DNA of 64,000 bases from Gaiellasilicea sp963794385 (GTDB taxonomy: Bacteria > Actinomycetota > Thermoleophilia > Gaiellales > Gaiellaceae), in NCBI GenBank assembly GCA_963794385.1, contig CAWCDT010000004.1, forward strand, positions 1 through 64,000, given 5' to 3'. A program made the translations under genes and the position numbers. How positions within the stretch are numbered: position 1 is the stretch's first letter; each line of letters begins with the position of its first letter. The notes beneath the pieces are model-generated. The model was not told the origin of the DNA. It searched no databases and saw only the letters and a list, made by a program, of their open reading frames with translations. This document shows, piece after piece, positions 60,859 to 64,000 of this stretch.

Positions 60859-61569
60859 ATGGCCAGGAAAGATCGAGTGCCCAATCCTCCGAAGCGGTCG
60901 CAGGGACCGCAGCGCCGCGCAACGGTCGCGAGCGCCGCGGATGCCGAGCGGCGCCGCCGGACGCTGATCCTGTTCGTAGGCTCGGCGCTCGCGCTGGCCG
61001 CCGCCGTGCTCGCAATCGTGTTTCTGACGGGCAGCGGCGGAGGAGAGGACGAGCGCGGCGCGCTCGAGGACGCCGATTGCACGCTTCAGAGCTTCCCGGC
61101 GCAGGAGAACGCAGGCGACCACTCGGACGTGCCGACGCTCGAGACGAAGCCGAAGTGGAACTCGTCGCCGCCGACGAGCGGGCCGCACTTCCAACAGACC
61201 GCGGTCTGGGGCTCCTACGACGAGGAGATCCCGCTCGTGCAATCGACCCACAACCTCGAGCACGGCGGCGTTGTCATTCACTACGGCCCCGACGTCCCCG
61301 AGGCGGAGGTCGCCGCGCTGAAGGACTGGTACGTCAACAACGAGGAGCCGAACGGCCTGATCATCTCGCCGCTCTCGACGAACGCCGCGAAGCTCACGCT
61401 CTCCGCCTGGACGGCGCCCGAGGCGCTCTCCGGCTCGACCGAGGGCGAGCGTGGGTGGCTCGCGACCTGCTCGACCTTCGACGAGGACGCGTTCGAGGCG
61501 TTCATCGAGGAGCACCGCTACAAGGGGCCGGAGCGGCTCGACCCCGAGCTGTTAGCCCCCGGCACCTAG
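60859..61569 (+). CDS. DUF3105 membrane-anchored protein
   Basis: A 236-aa protein with a basic start (MARKDRVPNPPKRSQGPQRR), one membrane segment (LILFVGSALALAAAVLAIVF) and an extracellular DUF3105 domain with WNSSPPTSGPHFQQ and the His-rich THNLEHGGVVIHYGPDVPEA. The family is of unknown function; the histidines suggest metal binding. ATG 60859 is chosen over GTG 60847 because TAACGT (60843-60848) overlaps the latter. tRNA-Leu follows 4 nt after its stop. Confidence 0.85.
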   Translation: MARKDRVPNPPKRSQGPQRRATVASAADAERRRRTLILFVGSALALAAAVLAIVFLTGSGGGEDERGALEDADCTLQSFPAQENAGDHSDVPTLETKPKWNSSPPTSGPHFQQTAVWGSYDEEIPLVQSTHNLEHGGVVIHYGPDVPEAEVAALKDWYVNNEEPNGLIISPLSTNAAKLTLSAWTAPEALSGSTEGERGWLATCSTFDEDAFEAFIEEHRYKGPERLDPELLAPGT

Positions 61570-61573
61570 TCGC

Positions 61574-61657
61574 GCCGGGGTGGCGGAACTGGTAGACGCA
61601 GCCGACTTAAAATCGGCCGGCCTCGCGGCCGTGTGGGTTCGACTCCCGCCCCCGGCA
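61574..61657 (+). tRNA. tRNA-Leu (anticodon TAA)
   Basis: The 84-nt sequence has acceptor GCCGGGG / CCCCGGC with discriminator A, a long variable arm (GGCCGGCCTCGCGGCC region), T-arm GTGGG-TTCGACT-CCCGC and anticodon loop CTTAAAA on the stem GCCGA/TCGGC. The anticodon TAA is at 61608-61610. CCA is not encoded. Confidence 0.95.
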
Positions 61658-61679
61658 TTTCAATTGACGGCTCCGGCAC

Positions 61680-61685
61680 CATAAT
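61680..61685 (+). promoter_or_regulatory. -10-like box of the CBS gene
   Basis: CATAAT ends 7 nt before ATG 61693, placing that start outside the tRNA. Confidence 0.4.
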
Positions 61686-61692
61686 GCGCGTC

Positions 61693-62100
61693 ATGAATCG
61701 TGTTCGTGATGCGATGCTGGCCGACCCGCCGATGCTGGAGGGCGGCGCCAGCGCGCAGGAGGCCGGCGAAGCGCTCGGCCGGCCGGAGGTGCGCGCGGTC
61801 TTCGTCTGCGACGAGGACGGCCGGCTGCTCGGCGTCGTCACGCGTAAGACCCTCGTGCGCGAGATCGTCGCGGCGGGCCGTGACCCGCGCGGAACCGCGC
61901 TCCGCGAGATCGTCGAGGTGCCGCTGAACACGATCGACTCCGAGCTGCCACTCGACGAGGCGTTCCGCTTTCTCGAGGAACAGGACCTCGAGCGTGTTCC
62001 CGTGGTCGAGGGCGGCCGGCTCGTCGGCGTTCTCTCCCGGGCCGTGCTGCAACGGCGTCTCGCCGAGGACGAGCCGCTCGCCGAGCCGGTCGAGCTCTAG
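61693..62100 (+). CDS. CBS-domain pair protein
   Basis: A 135-aa protein made of two CBS domains: VRDAMLADPPMLEGGASAQE and VRAVFVCDEDGRLLGVVTRK in the first, and VPLNTIDSELPLDEAFRFL with LERVPVVEGGRLVGVLSRAV in the second. Such pairs bind adenosyl ligands and act as sensors. ATG 61693 is the chosen start, as earlier in-frame starts lie in the tRNA. Its stop overlaps the stop of the 44-aa gene on the other strand. Target unknown. Confidence 0.85.
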   Translation: MNRVRDAMLADPPMLEGGASAQEAGEALGRPEVRAVFVCDEDGRLLGVVTRKTLVREIVAAGRDPRGTALREIVEVPLNTIDSELPLDEAFRFLEEQDLERVPVVEGGRLVGVLSRAVLQRRLAEDEPLAEPVEL

Positions 62101-62231
62101 CGGCGCTTCTGTTCCGAGGCTTCGCGCTCGCGGCGCTGCCGAAGCTCCTCTTCCTTCCGAGCGATGTAAGCCCGTGCCTGACGAACGCGTTCGTCCTGCC
62201 CGGTGAAGTCAGTCTTCTTCCTCTTCGCCAT
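62097..62231 (-). CDS. Small basic protein, 44 aa
   Basis: The minus strand reads MAKRKKTDFTGQDERVRQAR, a hydrophilic helix with Glu/Arg, ending SEQKRR. A strong GGAGGAGAACG lies before the ATG. The stop codon overlaps the CBS gene stop. It follows the 52-aa gene and gppA in the same direction, so it probably belongs to their operon. I do not recognise a family; the composition suggests an RNA- or protein-binding helix. Confidence 0.65.
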   Translation of the reverse strand: MAKRKKTDFTGQDERVRQARAYIARKEEELRQRREREASEQKRR

Positions 62232-62366
62232 CGTTCTCCTCCAGCAGTGTGGCGATTCGCTTCGTGTTCACTGCGATGTCCGCGAGCAAGCCGAGAGCGA
62301 TGTTCACGGCCTCCTCGTCCATGACGAAAGCGTGCAGGACGGCGTTCGCTGCCGCAAGGTGTCCAT
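62209..62366 (-). CDS. Small acidic protein, about 52 aa, probable one-base loss
   Basis: The frame reads AAANAVLHAFVMDEEAVNIA, then LGLLADIAVNTKRIATLLEE and an acidic tail ENDGEEEED; it ends inside the start of the 44-aa gene. The start ATG 62366 (MDTL) is out of frame by one base; an added G near 62358-62360 (minus-strand ACCTTG-GCGG) joins them. The shorter ATG at 62322 gives 37 aa without any correction. It lies 5 nt after the gppA stop. No family is recognised. Confidence 0.45.
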
Positions 62367-62371
62367 CTCGG

Positions 62372-63267
62372 TCAACAGCAGGTGAAGGCGCCGGGAGGAA
62401 CCGGACCCTCTTCCGGCTCGGGCAGTTCTGCGGCCGCGAGCGCGGCTCCGTGCAGGATGTCGCGCTCGCTCGCCCTGATCCCTTCGAGGCCGTAGAAGGC
62501 GAGCACCTCGGTGAGGATCGCGCCGCCGGCGACGATCACGGGCGCCCGGCCGGGCTCGACGATCCGCGCGCGTTCCTCGAGCGTGAGCGCGGCGAGCCGG
62601 GCCGTTTGCTCCTCTGCGGCTGCCGCGGAGACAGCACGTGGCCGTGGGTCCGCTCCGGGTCGTGCCCCGCGAGCCCGAGGTCGAGCGCCGCGATCGTCGT
62701 CACGGTTCCTGCGACACCCACGGCTCCGGCCGGCTCGGCCGGCGGCAAGAGCCGCCGCACGTACTCCCGGATCGCGCCGACGTCCTCACCGAAGCGCTCG
62801 GTCATCCGGACGCAGCCGACGTCGAGGCTCGTGCGAGCCTCGCCGCCGACGACCTGAAGCTCCGTCGAGCCGCCCCCGATGTCGACGACGAGCGTCCCGG
62901 GCTCGACCGCCCCAATCCCGCGCAGCGTCAGCTCGGCCTCCTCCTCACCGCTGAGCAGCCTGGTCGTGAAGCCGTAGCTCCACTCGATCTCTCCGAGGAA
63001 GGCCTCGCCGTTCTCGGCGTCCCGGAGCGCACTCGTGCCGATGCAGAGCGTGCGCGTCGCTCCGAGCGACTCCAGCTCGCGCCGGTAGTCGGAAAGCACG
63101 TTGCGCACCCGTGCGATCGGCAGCGGCAGCAGCCGCCGCCGCTCATCGACCGCCTCACCGAGCCGCGTGATCACGAGGCGGCGCACGACCTCCTCGACCG
63201 CGCCGTTCACGTCTGCGACGAGCAGCCGAGTCGAATTCGTCCCCAGGTCGACTGCCGCGACCCTCAC
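62372..63267 (-). CDS. Ppx/GppA phosphatase family protein, one-base frameshift
   Basis: Acts on polyphosphate or pppGpp (family knowledge). ASKHA-fold motifs: VAAVDLGTNSTRLLVADVNG (phosphate 1), IGTSALRDAENGEAFLGEIE, LSGEEEAELTLRG, LVVDIGGGSTELQVVGGEAR (phosphate 2) and GVAGTVTTIAALDLGLAGHD. The end ARIVEPGRAPVIVAGGAILT is in another frame; one missing base near 62627-62632 repairs it and gives 298 aa. ATG 63267 overlaps the preceding gene. The 52-aa and 44-aa genes follow. Confidence 0.9.
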
Positions 63268-63581
63268 TTGCGCACGGCCGCCCTGGCGCGGCGGGCCGGC
63301 CCGACGGCCTCGTCGAGGGCAGTCGTGAGCACGTTCAGCTCCGCCTGCGACTTTCGCAGGCGAGCGAGCGAGTCCGCAAGACGTGTCTCGCGCTCGTCGA
63401 AGAGCGAGAGGCGACGCTCGATCTCGGCGGTCGTGGCCTCGATCCGGGCGAGCGCCGTGCCGGTGCGGCGGCCCAGCTGCTTGAAGGCGCGGAAGGTCTC
63501 GAGCCCCCGCAGCGCGACGTACACGGCCGAGGCAATCACGAGGGCCGCCGAAACGGCGAGGGAAAGCCAGAAGAGGGTCAC
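63264..63581 (-). CDS. Membrane-anchored coiled-coil protein
   Basis: A 105-aa protein with one N-terminal membrane segment (VTLFWLSLAVSAALVIASAV) and a charged helix (RGLETFRAFKQLGRRTGTAL, then EIERRLSLFDERETRLADSL). GTG 63581 is chosen because a TAGCAT box (63594-63589, minus) ends 7 nt upstream; an earlier in-frame ATG lies in the tRNA gene. It overlaps gppA by 4 bases. Function unknown; the layout resembles DUF948-type or division-associated small proteins. Confidence 0.7.
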   Translation of the reverse strand: MTLFWLSLAVSAALVIASAVYVALRGLETFRAFKQLGRRTGTALARIEATTAEIERRLSLFDERETRLADSLARLRKSQAELNVLTTALDEAVGPARRARAAVRK

Positions 63582-63640
63582 CGCGGCGATGCTAGCAACG
63601 CCGCATTTCCTCGAAACCTTCGCTACAATGGGCGTCGCGA

Positions 63641-63714
63641 CGCGGGGTGGAGCAGTCAGGTAGCTCGCCGGGCTCATAACCCGGAGGTCGCAGGTTCAAA
63701 TCCTGCCCCCGCTA
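63641..63714 (+). tRNA. Initiator tRNA-Met (anticodon CAT)
   Basis: A 74-nt tRNA with acceptor CGCGGGG / CCCCGCT, anticodon loop CTCATAA with CAT at 63675-63677, and T-arm GCAGG-TTCAAAT-CCTGC. The anticodon stem CCGGG/CCCGG gives the three consecutive G:C pairs next to the loop that mark initiator tRNA. Position 1 (C) does not pair with position 72 (T), also an initiator feature. CCA is not encoded. The IS element begins directly after it. Confidence 0.95.
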
Positions 63715-64000
63715 TCGAAAAGCCCCGCTCATGCTTATCCGGTTAGCTCGGTCCGGGGTCTCTCGTAGCGTCGGTGGATGCCGCGTCCTGACTTGCCGAG
63801 CTCGGCGATCGAGTTCCAGCGTCGCTTCCCGGACGAGGCGGGGTGCCGGGGGTATCTGTTCGCGTCGCGTTGGCCGGACGGGTTCCGTTGTCCGGCTTGC
63901 GGCGGTGGCGAGGTGCGGGGCCAAGCAGCGCCGTCACCTCTGGCAGTGCAAGGCTTGCGGTCGCCAGAGTTCGGTGACGGCGGGGACGGCGATGCACAAG
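63715..64000 (+). mobile_element. Left part of an IS1595-type insertion sequence
   Basis: The transposase start with its zinc-ribbon lies 64 nt after the tRNA. The region before it (about 63720-63777, CTCATGCTTATCCGGTTAGC and following) probably holds the left terminal repeat, but the right end is outside the window, so the boundary cannot be fixed. Confidence 0.6.
63778..64000 (+). CDS. IS1595-family transposase, N-terminal fragment, one-base frameshift
   Basis: The ATG at 63778 opens SSAIEFQRRFPDEAGCRGYL, then WPDGFRCPACGGGE (first CxxC). The second half, KQRRHLWQCKACGRQSSVTA followed by GTAMHK, is in another frame; one extra G in GGGG at 63917-63920 restores it. This C-x2-C / C-x2-C zinc ribbon and the SVTAGTAMH end are typical of IS1595 (ISXO2-like) transposases. 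The catalytic DDE domain is beyond the edge. Confidence 0.85.
   Translation, partial: MPRPDLPSSAIEFQRRFPDEAGCRGYLFASRWPDGFRCPACGGGEVRGQAAPSPLAVQGLRSPEFGDGGDGDAQ

Noticed and set aside
61684..62100. CRISPR-like or tRNA-array repeat near tRNA-Leu
   Set aside because: Only a single tRNA is present; no regularly spaced repeats were seen here or elsewhere in the window.

Overview
The window is about 64 kb of very GC-rich, densely packed bacterial chromosome. Gene content and order point to Actinomycetota, most likely a deep-branching lineage such as Thermoleophilia. This is inferred from a SepIVA-like gene between coaD and the YceD gene, an Lsr2-like protein, DtxR/IdeR-like operators, frequent GTG starts, GTGA/ATGA gene overlaps and abundant leaderless promoters; no database was consulted. 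Almost everything is housekeeping. There is no CRISPR array, prophage or large island. The only mobile element is an IS1595-type transposase cut by the right edge.

Layout. 1-2300: a minus-strand ferric-iron ABC importer (fbpC, fbpA, start of fbpB) with three DtxR/IdeR-like inverted repeats. 2484-7616: priA, def, fmt, a methyltransferase, rsmB. 7693-11799: rpe and a full riboflavin operon (ribD, ribE, ribBA, ribH). 11875-15525: rpmB behind a 23-bp palindrome, an Asp23 protein, then fakA, a single-domain response regulator and a DegV/FakB protein. 15522-24237: recG, a GNAT enzyme, rsmD, coaD, a SepIVA-like gene, yceD, an ABC-F ATPase inserted before rpmF, then plsX, acpP, rnc. 24278-35092: smc, a divergent YjbR gene, ftsY, a dodecin, ffh, rpsP, khpA, rimM, trmD, lepB, rplS, a small lipoprotein, rnhB, yraN. 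35294-41531: htpX, a solitary DNA methyltransferase, comM, dprA, an FAD amine oxidase. 41539-46392 (minus): an ornithine-cyclodeaminase-family enzyme, a fused transhydrogenase pntAb-pntB, pntAa, and an isocitrate/isopropylmalate dehydrogenase. 46435-55507: a DNA-maintenance run (topoisomerase IB, a tiny Lsr2-like protein, addB, addA, a phosphoesterase, nth). 55470-63581: thioesterase, PAS protein, corA, a 159-bp inverted-repeat element, trxB, an eRF1-like protein, rmuC, a DUF3105 protein, tRNA-Leu, a CBS protein, two tiny genes, a gppA/ppx phosphatase and a membrane coiled-coil protein. 63641-64000: initiator tRNA-Met followed at once by the IS end.

Two features run through the whole window. 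First, many genes have a TANNNT box only about 6-9 nt before a GTG/ATG start, which is the pattern of leaderless transcription; this box decides several start codons. Second, about fifteen conserved genes, many normally essential, carry a single one-base frameshift, often in a short G/C run, while both halves stay well conserved. This looks like consensus or assembly error rather than gene decay, so frameshifted genes are annotated as full-length CDS with the suspected site given.

The most interesting unexplained items are the 159-bp inverted-repeat element before the trxB stop, a 167-bp insertion with a 24-bp flanking duplication between asp23 and fakA, the palindrome over the rpmB promoter, a possible attenuator leader on the ABC-F gene, a hairpin ahead of htpX, the response regulator between fakA and fakB, and three tiny genes (44, 52 and 110 aa).
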